Assembly: GCF_902832845.1 (NCBI RefSeq)
Contig: NZ_CADFDB010000006.1
Span: forward strand, 267,313-331,312
Length of the DNA stretch: 64,000 nt
Origin: Burkholderia metallica
GTDB taxonomy: Bacteria; Pseudomonadota; Gammaproteobacteria; Burkholderiales; Burkholderiaceae
Direction: 5' to 3'
Shown: piece after piece, positions 26,186-34,164 of the stretch
Position numbering within the stretch: position 1 is the first letter of the stretch
Layout: each line of letters begins with the position of its first letter
Program-made: the position numbers and the translations under genes
Notes under the pieces: generated by a model
The model's input: only the letters and a program-made list of their open reading frames with translations
What the model was told of the DNA's origin: nothing
The model's database searches: none

Positions 26186-26995
26186 ATGCTGAGCATTGGT
26201 CCCTTCTCGATCCGCGTCGTCGCGGTAGCCGTCGCCGCGCTGCTCGCGTGGCTCGTCGCCCGTTTCCTCCAGCGCCGGCCGCCCGACGGACATCACAAGA
26301 CCGCATCGAGCCTCGTCCTCGATACGTTGCTGCTCGGCCTGCTCGCCGCGCGGTTCGGCTACGTCGCGCAGTGGTGGCGCGAGTACGCCGCCGCGCCGCG
26401 CTCGATCGTCGCGCTCGGCGACGGCGGCTTCGACTGGCGCATCGGCGTCGCGGCCGCGATCGTGTTCGCGGGCTGGCGCCTGCGCCGCCTGCCCGCGCTG
26501 CGTCGCCCGGTGATGGCCGGGATGCTCGCGGGCCTCGCCGCATGGGGCATCGCGCAAGGGACGCTGGCCACGTTGCAGCACGGCGCGCCGCCGCTCGCCG
26601 CGCTGCAGCTCGAAGCGCTCGATGCGACGCCCGTGCCGGCGCAACGCTTCGCGGGCAAGCCGATCGTCGTGAACCTGTGGGCGACGTGGTGCCCGCCGTG
26701 CCAGCGCGAAATGCCGATCCTCGCACAAGCGCAGCAGGATCATCCGGGAATGACGGTGCTGATGGTCAATCAGGGCGAAGACGCGCAAACGGTGCGCGCG
26801 TTCCTCGAACAGAAAGGGCTGCGGTTCGATCACGTGCTGCTCGATCGCACGCTGCACGCGATGAAAGCGTACGGCTCGCGCGGGCTGCCGACGACGCTCT
26901 TCTTCGACGCGCAAGGCAACCTCGTCGAATCGCACATGGGCGAGATCACCGCCGCGCGGCTGAAAGACGCCGTGGCGGATCGCTTCGGCCAGTAA
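26186..26995 (+). CDS. membrane-anchored TlpA/ResA-type thiol-disulfide oxidoreductase
   Basis: A 269-residue protein with two parts. Residues 1-130 are a polytopic membrane domain of about four helices (FSIRVVAVAVAALLAWLVARF, LLGLLAARFGYVAQWWREYA) resembling the first helices of Lgt-like proteins. Residues about 140-269 form a thioredoxin domain with the active site WATWCPPCQREMP and the cis-proline loop GLPTTLFF. It should reduce or shuttle disulfides on the periplasmic side, for example in cytochrome c maturation or redox repair. ATG 26186 is chosen because the membrane domain starts there; the longer open frame runs through non-coding sequence. Confidence 0.88.
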   Translation: MLSIGPFSIRVVAVAVAALLAWLVARFLQRRPPDGHHKTASSLVLDTLLLGLLAARFGYVAQWWREYAAAPRSIVALGDGGFDWRIGVAAAIVFAGWRLRRLPALRRPVMAGMLAGLAAWGIAQGTLATLQHGAPPLAALQLEALDATPVPAQRFAGKPIVVNLWATWCPPCQREMPILAQAQQDHPGMTVLMVNQGEDAQTVRAFLEQKGLRFDHVLLDRTLHAMKAYGSRGLPTTLFFDAQGNLVESHMGEITAARLKDAVADRFGQ

Positions 26996-27123
26996 CGCGC
27001 GCCGGTCGAGGGGCAGCGGCAACGCGCATCACCGCCGCGGCCAGCCGGGCCGCACGACGTGCCGGCAGATGAACGCGCGACATGCGTGAAGCTCGATCGG
27101 CGCAGCGGCAAGCGCGACGCCGA

Positions 27124-27141
27124 AATCGGACAGGTCCGATT
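27124..27141. repeat. dispersed 18-bp inverted repeat, perfect copy
   Basis: AATCGGAC-AG-GTCCGATT has perfect 8-bp arms and lies 35 bp upstream of the K+ channel start codon. This position suits an operator. No TTC-box or terminator follows. Confidence 0.55.
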
Positions 27142-27175
27142 GGCCGTGCCGGATGCGCGCCGTAAACTCCGGCGC

Positions 27176-28027
27176 ATGATGACGCAGATCCAGTCCACTT
27201 TCGGCGCGCTGCGCGACGCCGCCGCGCATTGCGCCCGCCGCCCCACGTTCCTTCGCAACCTCGACATCGCGGTACTCGCACTGATCGTCGCGAGCGTGCT
27301 CGTCGTGATGGCCGACAGCGTGCACGACCTGCACGAACGGTACGGCCACGCGCTCTATGCGGCCGAATGGGCGTTCACGCTGCTGTTCACCGTCGAATAT
27401 CTGGTGCGGCTGCTTTCCGCGCCGAAGCCGGCCGCCTATGCGCGCAGTTTCTTCGGCATCGTCGATCTCGTGTCGGTCCTGCCGACCTACCTCGCATTCT
27501 TCTTCCCCGGCCTGCATGCGCTGATCGACGTCCGGCTGCTCCGGCTGTTGCGCGTGTTCCGCATCCTCGGTCTGTCGATCTACCTCGAGGAAGGGCAGAT
27601 GCTGATGCGCGCGCTGACCCGCGCGCGGCGCAAGATCTTCGTGTTCATCGGCGGGATGTTCGTGCTGGTGGTGATCCTCGGCACGCTGATCTTCCTCATC
27701 GAAGGGCCGGAGAACGGCATCACGAGCATTCCGGTGGGCGTGTACTGGGCAGCCGTGACGATGAGCACGACCGGCTACGGCGATCTGACGCCGCATACGC
27801 CGCTCGGCCGGCTCATCACGTCGTGCGCGATCCTGCTCGGTTACGGGATCATTGCGTTTCCCACCGGGATCATGGGCGCGGAGCTGGTTGCATCGGCACT
27901 GGAGCGCACGCGCGCCAACACGCGGCCGGCCATCGGCGACGAGCCGTGCTGCCCGCATTGCGGTGTCGCGCTGCCGGTGCGCAATGCGCCGGATGCCGAC
28001 GCAGGCGGCGAGCAGGCGACGAAGTGA
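27176..28027 (+). CDS. voltage-gated potassium channel family protein
   Basis: A 283-residue six-helix ion channel. A voltage-sensor-like S4 (DVRLLRLLRVFRILGLSIYL) carries regularly spaced arginines, and the pore has the selectivity filter TMSTTGYGDLTP, diagnostic of K+ selectivity. The cytoplasmic tail ends with a small zinc-ribbon-like CCPHCGVALP segment, which is uncommon. Start: two adjacent ATG codons (27176 and 27179); homology begins here, although the frame is open further upstream through the dyad at 27124-27141. It stands alone and ends in a strong hairpin at 28137-28164. Confidence 0.92.
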   Translation: MMTQIQSTFGALRDAAAHCARRPTFLRNLDIAVLALIVASVLVVMADSVHDLHERYGHALYAAEWAFTLLFTVEYLVRLLSAPKPAAYARSFFGIVDLVSVLPTYLAFFFPGLHALIDVRLLRLLRVFRILGLSIYLEEGQMLMRALTRARRKIFVFIGGMFVLVVILGTLIFLIEGPENGITSIPVGVYWAAVTMSTTGYGDLTPHTPLGRLITSCAILLGYGIIAFPTGIMGAELVASALERTRANTRPAIGDEPCCPHCGVALPVRNAPDADAGGEQATK

Positions 28028-28136
28028 TCGGTGCGGTCGGCGCGGTCGGCGTGGGCGACGCGCCGGGCGTCCATCTCGATGAAGCCCGTGCGCAGCAGGG
28101 AATCGCGCGCGTTCAGGCGAAACTGCTGTAACGCAA

Positions 28137-28164
28137 CGGGCCGAACCCTCCATGGTTCGGCCCG
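28137..28164. terminator. bidirectional terminator between K+ channel and marC
   Basis: Perfect 11-bp arms CGGGCCGAACC and GGTTCGGCCCG with a CTCCAT loop, followed on the plus strand by GCTTCTTTCC. It lies between two convergent genes and can serve both. Confidence 0.75.
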
Positions 28165-28205
28165 GCTTCTTTCCACCCACCGCACGCACGCGCGCTATCG
28201 CCGCG

Positions 28206-28874
28206 TCACTTCACCTGGCCACCCAGCATCTGCGCGAAAGCCGCCAGCCCCGTCAGCATGATCTGCACGCCCACGCACAGCAGCAGGAACGCCGACACCC
28301 GCATCGCCACTTTCGTCCCCTCGCTGCCGAGATAACGCGCGAGCGTCGTCGCGCGGCTGTAGATCTGCCAGATCGCGAACGCGACGAGCGCCGCGACCGC
28401 CACCGACACCACGCCCGACGCCACATAGTCGGCGACCGTGCGCGTACGGTTCGCGTGCAGTGCAATGCCGGCCGCGATCGAGCCGGGGCCGATCGTCAGC
28501 GGCACCGTGAGCGGGAAGAACGCGCGCGCCATCAGCCTCGGAAAATCGTCGCCATGCGTGGCGCTGTCGCCGCCCGGTACGTCCGGCGCGTTGAGCATCG
28601 ACCAGCCGGCCACGGCCACCGCGAAGCCGCCGCCGATTCGCAGCGCCTCCATCGAGATCCCGAAGAAATTCAACACCGGCGCCCCGATGAAGAAGATCAC
28701 GAGCAGCGTGAAGAACACGTTGGTGGCGAGCTTTTTCGACAGCGTCGCACGCTCGGTCTCCGTCAGCGATTGCGTGCGCTCGAGAAACACGAACGCCATG
28801 CCGACAGGATTGATGATGCCCATCAGACCGGTAAAGCCGAACAGGATTTCAGGAATCAGGCGGTCGACCGGCAT
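28206..28874 (-). CDS. MarC family inner-membrane protein
   Basis: A 222-residue six-helix membrane protein of the MarC (UPF0056) family, whose biochemical role is not established despite the old link to multiple antibiotic resistance. Family motifs are GLMGIINPVGMAFVFLE near the N-terminus and the internally related FPLTVPLTIGPGSIAAGIAL in the second half. The start at 28874 has GAGGAG 10 nt upstream. The frame is also open from an ATG at 28949, but that would pass through a terminator hairpin and its GGAGGT abuts the ATG too closely. The leader carrying a U-tailed terminator at 28907-28938 suggests attenuation. Confidence 0.88.
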   Translation of the reverse strand: MPVDRLIPEILFGFTGLMGIINPVGMAFVFLERTQSLTETERATLSKKLATNVFFTLLVIFFIGAPVLNFFGISMEALRIGGGFAVAVAGWSMLNAPDVPGGDSATHGDDFPRLMARAFFPLTVPLTIGPGSIAAGIALHANRTRTVADYVASGVVSVAVAALVAFAIWQIYSRATTLARYLGSEGTKVAMRVSAFLLLCVGVQIMLTGLAAFAQMLGGQVK

Positions 28875-28906
28875 CGCGATCGTGCTCCTCGATAGTGGAC
28901 AGGGAA

Positions 28907-28938
28907 GAAAAAAGCGACCGGTCAAAGAGACCGGCCGC
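28907..28938 (-). terminator. U-tailed terminator in the marC leader
   Basis: Arms GCGACCGGTC (28914-28923) and GACCGGCCGC (28929-28938), with one pair that is G-U in RNA, loop AAAGA on the plus strand. On the minus strand it is followed by six T residues. It ends 33 nt upstream of the marC start codon on the same strand, an attenuator-like position. Confidence 0.75.
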
Positions 28939-28992
28939 CAAACGGACATACCTCCAGAATCCGGCACGCGCGGAAGCGCGCCGGCCCGCAGA
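28908..28992 (-). ncRNA. candidate small RNA or marC attenuator leader, unit B
   Basis: Architecture matches units A and D: dyad at 29026-29043, TTCATCGACAAT 33 nt downstream (29010-28999), a GC-rich hairpin at 28961-28985 near the predicted 5' end, then a U-tailed terminator. Here the unit lies directly upstream of marC, so the same transcript could continue into marC when termination fails. Confidence 0.4.
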
Positions 28993-29025
28993 ACCCCGAT
29001 TGTCGATGAAGCCGGGTCCGCGGAA

Positions 29026-29043
29026 AATCAGTCGGGTCTGATT
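29026..29043 (-). repeat. dispersed 18-bp inverted repeat, copy B
   Basis: Plus strand AATCAGTC-GG-GTCTGATT; seven of eight positions pair between arms. Flanking GTCCGC and GCGGAC extend the symmetry. It lies 33 nt before the TTCATCGACAAT box of unit B. Confidence 0.65.
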
Positions 29044-29384
29044 TTGCGGACGACGTGAGCGTCGTGCGATCTGCGGGGCAATCCCGCCTCGCGGGTATCC
29101 AGGATTTTGTCTGACGGTTGTCGGCGTAGACGGAAAAGGTGTGTTCGGCGGCCCGCTCCGGCTGCCGCTAGAACGCCTTCGGCAACGCACGCGCCGTTGC
29201 ATCACGCAGGCCACCGCACCTGCGAATGAAGCGTGTGGCACCGGAAATCCTCGGCGCTCGCATGAGGCAGCGTTGGGAGTAGCGCTATCAATGAATAGCA
29301 TGACTGCGACCGGGCCCAACGGTCGCCGCCGAAGCCCGACCGACACCACACCTGTTCAATTTAGCCTGAATGATCGTCACAACC

Positions 29385-29402
29385 AATCGGACCAGACTGA
29401 TT
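29385..29402 (+). repeat. dispersed 18-bp inverted repeat, copy C
   Basis: AATCGGAC-CA-GACTGATT on the plus strand. A degenerate box CGTCAGCAAT follows at about the same distance as in the other units, on the plus strand. No U-tailed terminator was found downstream. Confidence 0.55.
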
Positions 29403-29555
29403 CTGCGATGGGTCGACGCACGTCAGCAATCGCACGCTGGAACGATTCCGATGCAAACGAAAAGCGGCCGAGCCCTCCGGTCGCCGCAACGCATCCGCGC
29501 CTGTCCGCGCGCCACGCATCGCGATGTCGGTTCGATCGGCGCGCCCATACCGCCG

Positions 29556-29586
29556 AAAAAAAGACGCTGCCCGAAACCGGGCAGCG
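29556..29586 (-). terminator. Rho-independent terminator with no gene before it
   Basis: Perfect 9-bp arms CGCTGCCCG (29565-29573) and CGGGCAGCG (29578-29586), tetraloop, then TCTTTTTTT on the minus strand. Upstream on that strand there is only unit D. Confidence 0.82.
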
Positions 29587-29647
29587 CATTGAACGAAGAC
29601 ATGCTTCGGATACGAGGTGTCGGGCACATACCATGCGGTCACCCGAC
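29556..29647 (-). ncRNA. candidate small RNA, unit D
   Basis: Dyad at 29682-29699, TTCTTCGACAAT 34 nt downstream (29665-29654), a 6-bp stem GTCGGG/CCCGAC (29642-29647 with 29619-29624) at the predicted 5' end, and a U-tailed terminator. The stem occupies the same relative place as in unit A but differs in one base pair, which keeps pairing. Confidence 0.38.
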
Positions 29648-29681
29648 CTGCGTATTGTCGAAGAACAGGTGGCGCCCGCAC

Positions 29682-29699
29682 AATCAGCCTGGTCCTATT
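29682..29699 (-). repeat. dispersed 18-bp inverted repeat, copy D
   Basis: Plus strand AATCAGCC-TG-GTCCTATT. It precedes the TTCTTCGACAAT box of unit D by 34 nt on the minus strand. Confidence 0.55.
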
Positions 29700-29904
29700 C
29701 CGCAAGATTTCATCGGCCACGTGCGCGACGCTCGCGTCGACGTTCATGCGACTTCACCGCTCGGCATCGCACGCCTGCGCATCGTTCATCATTTGCGCGC
29801 CCGATCGATCGCAGGCGGAGCGTTCCGGCCGCCTGTCTCGTCAAGAGCGCAGACGACACGGATCTCCGTCAGAGAGGTCGGTCATCGATCCCGCAGCACG
29901 CATG

Positions 29905-29922
29905 AATCAGACCGGGCCTACG
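29905..29922 (+). repeat. dispersed 18-bp inverted repeat, weak copy E
   Basis: AATCAGAC-CG-GGCCTACG: the left half-site is a perfect match and the right one is degenerate. A small ACTCGT/ACGAGT hairpin lies about 50 nt downstream. Confidence 0.35.
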
Positions 29923-30199
29923 CGCGCTTTCCCGACAGGGCCGTCCGGCGATACGCGCACTCGTTCAGTACGAGTTCGATTCATATATCAACTTGTTTAG
30001 AACTTGTCCTATTCAATTGCCGGATGCCGCCGCCTAAAGTGGAGTGCATCGAGGCACCGGGTCTTCCGCCGCAACCGGCGCGACATCTCGCGATGTCATC
30101 CGGCAACCTGCTCCGCATTGCGAAGTTTCGTCAGCCTCCCTCGATTCACGATGCCGCCGATCGCCTCCGACGCGCGACGGCTTTCCGGAGCGACCTCAC

Positions 30200-31879
30200 A
30201 TGCAGATCACCCCGCACGACATGCCCACGCTTGCCGACATTCCTCGTCTTCCGAACGAAGTCGGCGATGCCGCGCACGCCGTATCGAACCACGCGAAGGC
30301 CGCGCCCGGCAGGCTCGACGAGTCCGTCGCCGCCGCCACGCAAACGCTGATCGAGCGCGGCGATCCCGCACGTGCCGCCGAGCTCGCGGCCATGCACTGG
30401 CAACAGCATCCCGCATCACCGGCGGCGGCGTTCAATTGCGGGTATGCCCTTCAGATGGCCGGGCGTCACGCGGAAGCGATCGTGCCGTATCGCAGGACGC
30501 TCGAGCTCGCGCCCGCGTGGCCGTCGCTGAAGAACAATCTCGCGCTCGCGATCCGGCTGTCGGACGGCGATCCCGATCTGGAACACGCATTCATCGAAGG
30601 CGCACTCGACGACGCCCCGCACGACGCGCGGGCGTGGACCCACGCGGTCATCACACGCCTGAACCGCTTCGACCTGGACGGCGCACTGCGTGCGGCCACC
30701 CGCGCGGTGACGCTCGCACCGGACTGCCCGCTGGCCGCCGGCAACGCGGCCGCCGCGCTCAAGGAAGCGCAACGGTGGAAAGAAGCCGAGCAGTACGCGC
30801 AACGCGCGTGCGTCCTCGATCCGCACGACTCGACACATCGCTACAACCTGTCGCTTCTCCGGCTCGCACGTGGCGACTTCGCTTCAGGATGGGCCGATTA
30901 CGACGCGCACCGGCACGGCGCGGGGGAACTGCGCGACACGCTGCCCGAGTTTGCGCGGCCGCGCTGGTGCGGCGAATCGCTTGCCGGAAAGACGCTGCTC
31001 GTATGGGACGAACAGCGCATCGGTGACGTCCTGCAGTTCAGCCGCTTCGTTCCGCTGCTCGCGAAGCGCGTGCGTCGCGAAGGCGGGCGGCTCGTGTGGC
31101 ATGCCATTCCGCAGATGGGCGCGCTGATCGAGCGCAGCCTCGGCGATCACGCCGACGTGTTCGACACCGGCACCCGCATCGAACATCTGCCCCCCTTCGA
31201 CTACGAACTGCCGCTGACGAGCATCCCGTGGCGACTTGGCGTCGATGCGGATGCCTTCGCCACGTCCGCGCGTTACCTGCGTGCGGATGCCGCGGCCACC
31301 GACGCGTGGCGCCACGCGCTGTCCGGCGAAAAGCGGTTGAAGGTCGGCCTCGCGTGGACGGGCAGCCTCGACCCTCAGCGGAATCGCTTCCGCCAGGTCG
31401 GGCTCGAGCGCTATGCCGATGCGTTCGCCGGCATGCAGAAGGACGTCGCGTTCTACTCGCTGCAACCGGGCACGCAGCACGACGTCGAAGCCGCCAAAGC
31501 GGCCGGGTTCGACGTGATCGACATGACACGCGAATGGAAGACGCTCGACGACACCGCAGCCTTCGTCGGCGCACTCGATCTGGTGATCACCGTCTGCACG
31601 TCGGTCGCGCACCTGAGCGGCGCGCTCGGCCAGTCCACGTGGGTGCTGCTCGATGCGAATCCGCATTGGGTCTGGCAGCATGATCGGCGTGACAGCCCGT
31701 TCTATCCGGGCGCGGTGCTGTATCGGCAGCAGGCATTCGCCGACTGGCGGCCCGTACTCGACGAGGTGGCCGTGGATCTTCGGCATCTCGTCGGCCGACG
31801 CGCGCACCCGGACGGCGCGGCAACCGTCGTATCGTCCGATTGCCGGACCACGCACATGTGCACACCGAAGCCGCGATAA
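30200..31879 (+). CDS. TPR-repeat protein with C-terminal glycosyltransferase-like domain
   Basis: A 559-residue soluble protein. Residues about 45-235 form tetratricopeptide repeats (PASPAAAFNCGYALQMAGRH, LAPAWPSLKNNLALAIRL and similar). Residues about 270-530 resemble the ADP-heptose LPS heptosyltransferase (GT9-like) fold found behind TPRs in many bacterial proteins: LLVWDEQRIGDVLQFSRFVPLL near 275, LKVGLAWTGSLDPQRNRFRQV near 380, and DLVITVCTSVAHLSGALGQSTWVLL near 465. Such proteins are often linked to flagellin or surface glycosylation, but no such genes are nearby. ATG 30200 is used; the frame is open upstream without coding signs. Confidence 0.82.
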   Translation: MQITPHDMPTLADIPRLPNEVGDAAHAVSNHAKAAPGRLDESVAAATQTLIERGDPARAAELAAMHWQQHPASPAAAFNCGYALQMAGRHAEAIVPYRRTLELAPAWPSLKNNLALAIRLSDGDPDLEHAFIEGALDDAPHDARAWTHAVITRLNRFDLDGALRAATRAVTLAPDCPLAAGNAAAALKEAQRWKEAEQYAQRACVLDPHDSTHRYNLSLLRLARGDFASGWADYDAHRHGAGELRDTLPEFARPRWCGESLAGKTLLVWDEQRIGDVLQFSRFVPLLAKRVRREGGRLVWHAIPQMGALIERSLGDHADVFDTGTRIEHLPPFDYELPLTSIPWRLGVDADAFATSARYLRADAAATDAWRHALSGEKRLKVGLAWTGSLDPQRNRFRQVGLERYADAFAGMQKDVAFYSLQPGTQHDVEAAKAAGFDVIDMTREWKTLDDTAAFVGALDLVITVCTSVAHLSGALGQSTWVLLDANPHWVWQHDRRDSPFYPGAVLYRQQAFADWRPVLDEVAVDLRHLVGRRAHPDGAATVVSSDCRTTHMCTPKPR

Positions 31880-32041
31880 AGAGCATCCGGCCCGTGACCA
31901 CGCGGCTCGGTCGCCCGCATCTGGCGTGCTTGATCGTGTCGACGGTCGGCGCGCGCTCTGGCGACATCCCCACTCGCTCGTGATCAAGCGGCTTCCCGCG
32001 CCGCCCGATCGACGGTGGGCAGTGGACGGTTGGCGGCCGTC

Positions 32042-32446
32042 CTACGGCCGCGAAAACACCATCACACGCCCCTCTACACGCTGAAGCTTGAGCCACCCCA
32101 TGTCGGCGGTGAAGCGCAGTTGCTGCAGCGGAAAGTCGAACTTCGCATCGCCGGCGGCGCTCACGACCGCGTTGGCGATCCAGCGAATCAGCGCCTTGCC
32201 TTCCTCGGTCGTCACGCTGCCGTTCTGCACGCCGTAAAAATAGCGATTCCCGGCGTTGACCTCGTTCTGCAACTGCACCCAGTGCCCCTGCAACCCCTGC
32301 AGGGTCCTGAACAGGTCGGCGACCCGTTGCGTCGTGAGGCCGCGCGCCCACAGCGCGCCATTCGCGGCGGGCCGCGCCAGGTTGTGGCGATCCGCGTCCT
32401 GCGCCTGCTCCTTGATCTGTCCCCGCAGGGAATCGTCCTTCGACAT
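32042..32446 (-). CDS. small protein of unknown function
   Basis: A 134-residue soluble protein I do not recognise. It begins MSKDDSLRGQIKEQAQDAD, is helical in the first two thirds (RVADLFRTLQGLQGHWVQLQNEVNAGN), and ends with a hydrophobic strand pattern. ATG 32446 follows GAGGAG at normal spacing, which decides the start against a longer frame. No operon partner; the TPR gene converges on it and the efflux operon lies upstream in the same orientation. Real coding is likely, function open. Confidence 0.65.
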   Translation of the reverse strand: MSKDDSLRGQIKEQAQDADRHNLARPAANGALWARGLTTQRVADLFRTLQGLQGHWVQLQNEVNAGNRYFYGVQNGSVTTEEGKALIRWIANAVVSAAGDAKFDFPLQQLRFTADMGWLKLQRVEGRVMVFSRP

Positions 32447-32571
32447 GCCACGCTCCTCATGGTGATGGGCGCGGGAGAACGACCTCGCGCGCGCCGCATG
32501 CACGATACGCCCATTGCGGGAAGTCATCGCCTGTCAGGTATGTCAGGCTTCCCAGTCGGGCGCCCGATCCG

Positions 32572-34164
32572 TCACGCTTTCTTTTTCGCCCTCAACGCGA
32601 ACGCCGCCGCCGTACATCCGGCCATCGCGATACCCGCGATCAGGAACGTATCGCTGTACGCCATCAGCAGCGCCTCGCGCATCACGCGCTGGTTCACGAG
32701 CGCGAGCGCCAGTTCGTGCACGCCGCCGGTCGACGCACCCGGCAACGCGTCGGCTCGCGGCACGTGCATGCGCGCAAGCAGCCGCGCCAGCATCGCCATG
32801 CGTTCCTGAAACGCGTCCGAGAACGGCGACACGGCCTCGCCGATCCGCATCGCATGCAGCTTCTGCCGCTCGACGACGATCTGGCTCGCCACCGCGATGC
32901 CGATCGCGCCGCCGACGTTGCGCACCATGTTGAACACGCCGGACGCCGAGCCGAGCTGCGCCTTCTCGATCCCGTCGACCGCCATCACCGACAGCGCGAT
33001 CACGACGAGCGATTGCCCGATCCCGCGCACGACGAGCGACGGCACGATCACGTTCGACGCGGCGTCGGCGGTCAGGTGGATGTTCATCAGGCAGCCGGCC
33101 GCGACGAGCGCAAAGCCGAACACGATCGTCGCGCGCGGGCTCGTGCGGCGCATCAGCGGCGGCGTGAGGAACGACATCACGAACTGCACGATCCCGTACG
33201 GGATCATCGCGAGGCCGATGTCGCGCGCGCTGTAGCCGTGCAGCTCGGCGAAGTAGTTCGGCACGAGAAACACGACGCCGAACACCACCGCACCGAACAG
33301 GAACTGCATCAGGCTCGCGATCCCGAAGTTGTAGCGGCCGAGCAGCCGCAGGTTGATGAACGGCTCCTTGCGCCGCAGCTCGATCGCGACGAACGCGACG
33401 AGCCCCGCCACCGCGACGATCGACAGCTCGACGATCAGGTCGGACGCGAACCAGTCCTTGCGCCCGCCCTCCTCCAGCACGATCTGCAGCGCGCTGAGGC
33501 CGAGCGCCATCGTCGCGATCCCGAACCAGTCCGCCTGACGCAGCTTCGACAACTGCACGGGCACCGGGCGGATCGCCCACGCGATCGCTGCGATCAGCGC
33601 GATCGCGGGTGGAATCTGCAGATAGAAGATCCAGCGCCACGAATACATGTCGGTGAGCCAGCCGCCGAGCGACGGCCCCGCCGCCTGCGCAACGTTGTTC
33701 GCGACCGCGAACAGTGCCATGCCGAGGGGATGCTTCGACGGCGGCAGCTCGGTGACGATCAACTGGAACGACAGCGGAATCAGCACGCCGCCGAACGCGC
33801 CCTGCAACGCACGCGCGACGATCATCGACGAGATGGTCGGCGCGACCGAGCATGCGATCGAGAACGCGAGGAATCCCGTCGCGCCGACGAGCAGCACCCG
33901 GCGCGCGGAGAACACCTGCACGAGCCAGCCGGTGAGCGGAATCACGACGATCTCGGCGACGAGGTACGCGGTCGAGATCCACGAACCTTCCTCGAAGCTC
34001 GCGCCCAGCGAGCCGCGGATGTCGGGCAGCGACGCGTTCGTCACGTGCACGTTCATGCCCGCCATGAAGCAGCCGAACACACCGCCGAGCACCGCGACCC
34101 ACGCGCGCAGCGAGACGGTTTCGTCGTGCGCGGCCTGCCCGGGCTGCCCGGTTGCGGCCGTCAC
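32572..34164 (-). CDS. DHA2-family drug/proton antiporter, EmrB-like
   Basis: A 530-residue MFS transporter with 14 predicted helices, the DHA2 arrangement. Motifs: GCFMAGMNVHVTNASLPDIRG in helix 1 and WISTAYLVAEIVVIPLTGWL in helix 2, as in EmrB. It should pump drugs or other organic compounds across the inner membrane as part of a tripartite system. The start is GTG 34164, overlapping the stop of the EmrA-like gene by 4 nt. Third and last gene of the NodT-EmrA-EmrB operon. Confidence 0.92.
   Translation of the reverse strand: MTAATGQPGQAAHDETVSLRAWVAVLGGVFGCFMAGMNVHVTNASLPDIRGSLGASFEEGSWISTAYLVAEIVVIPLTGWLVQVFSARRVLLVGATGFLAFSIACSVAPTISSMIVARALQGAFGGVLIPLSFQLIVTELPPSKHPLGMALFAVANNVAQAAGPSLGGWLTDMYSWRWIFYLQIPPAIALIAAIAWAIRPVPVQLSKLRQADWFGIATMALGLSALQIVLEEGGRKDWFASDLIVELSIVAVAGLVAFVAIELRRKEPFINLRLLGRYNFGIASLMQFLFGAVVFGVVFLVPNYFAELHGYSARDIGLAMIPYGIVQFVMSFLTPPLMRRTSPRATIVFGFALVAAGCLMNIHLTADAASNVIVPSLVVRGIGQSLVVIALSVMAVDGIEKAQLGSASGVFNMVRNVGGAIGIAVASQIVVERQKLHAMRIGEAVSPFSDAFQERMAMLARLLARMHVPRADALPGASTGGVHELALALVNQRVMREALLMAYSDTFLIAGIAMAGCTAAAFALRAKKKA

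Larger units (their letters stand above)
28939..30199. other. 1.3-kb gene-free region rich in dyads and terminators
   Basis: No frame here looks like a protein gene: the longest ones lack ribosome-binding sites, codon bias and family resemblance. Instead the region holds four recognisable copies of the dispersed inverted repeat (29026, 29385, 29682, 29905), a possible fifth (29996-30013, TTTAGAAC-TT-GTCCTATT), and an intrinsic terminator at 29556-29586 with no gene upstream. It may be an array of short regulatory or non-coding units. Confidence 0.6.

Noticed and set aside
28875-28967. Upstream start for MarC at 28949 with GGAGGT
   Set aside because: GGAGGT abuts the ATG with almost no spacing, and the extra 25 codons would span the terminator hairpin; the ATG at 28874 has a proper site.
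29141-30350. Protein-coding frames of 80-330 codons in the region 29.1-30.3 kb
   Set aside because: They run through dyads and terminators, lack ribosome-binding sites and codon bias, and match no family.
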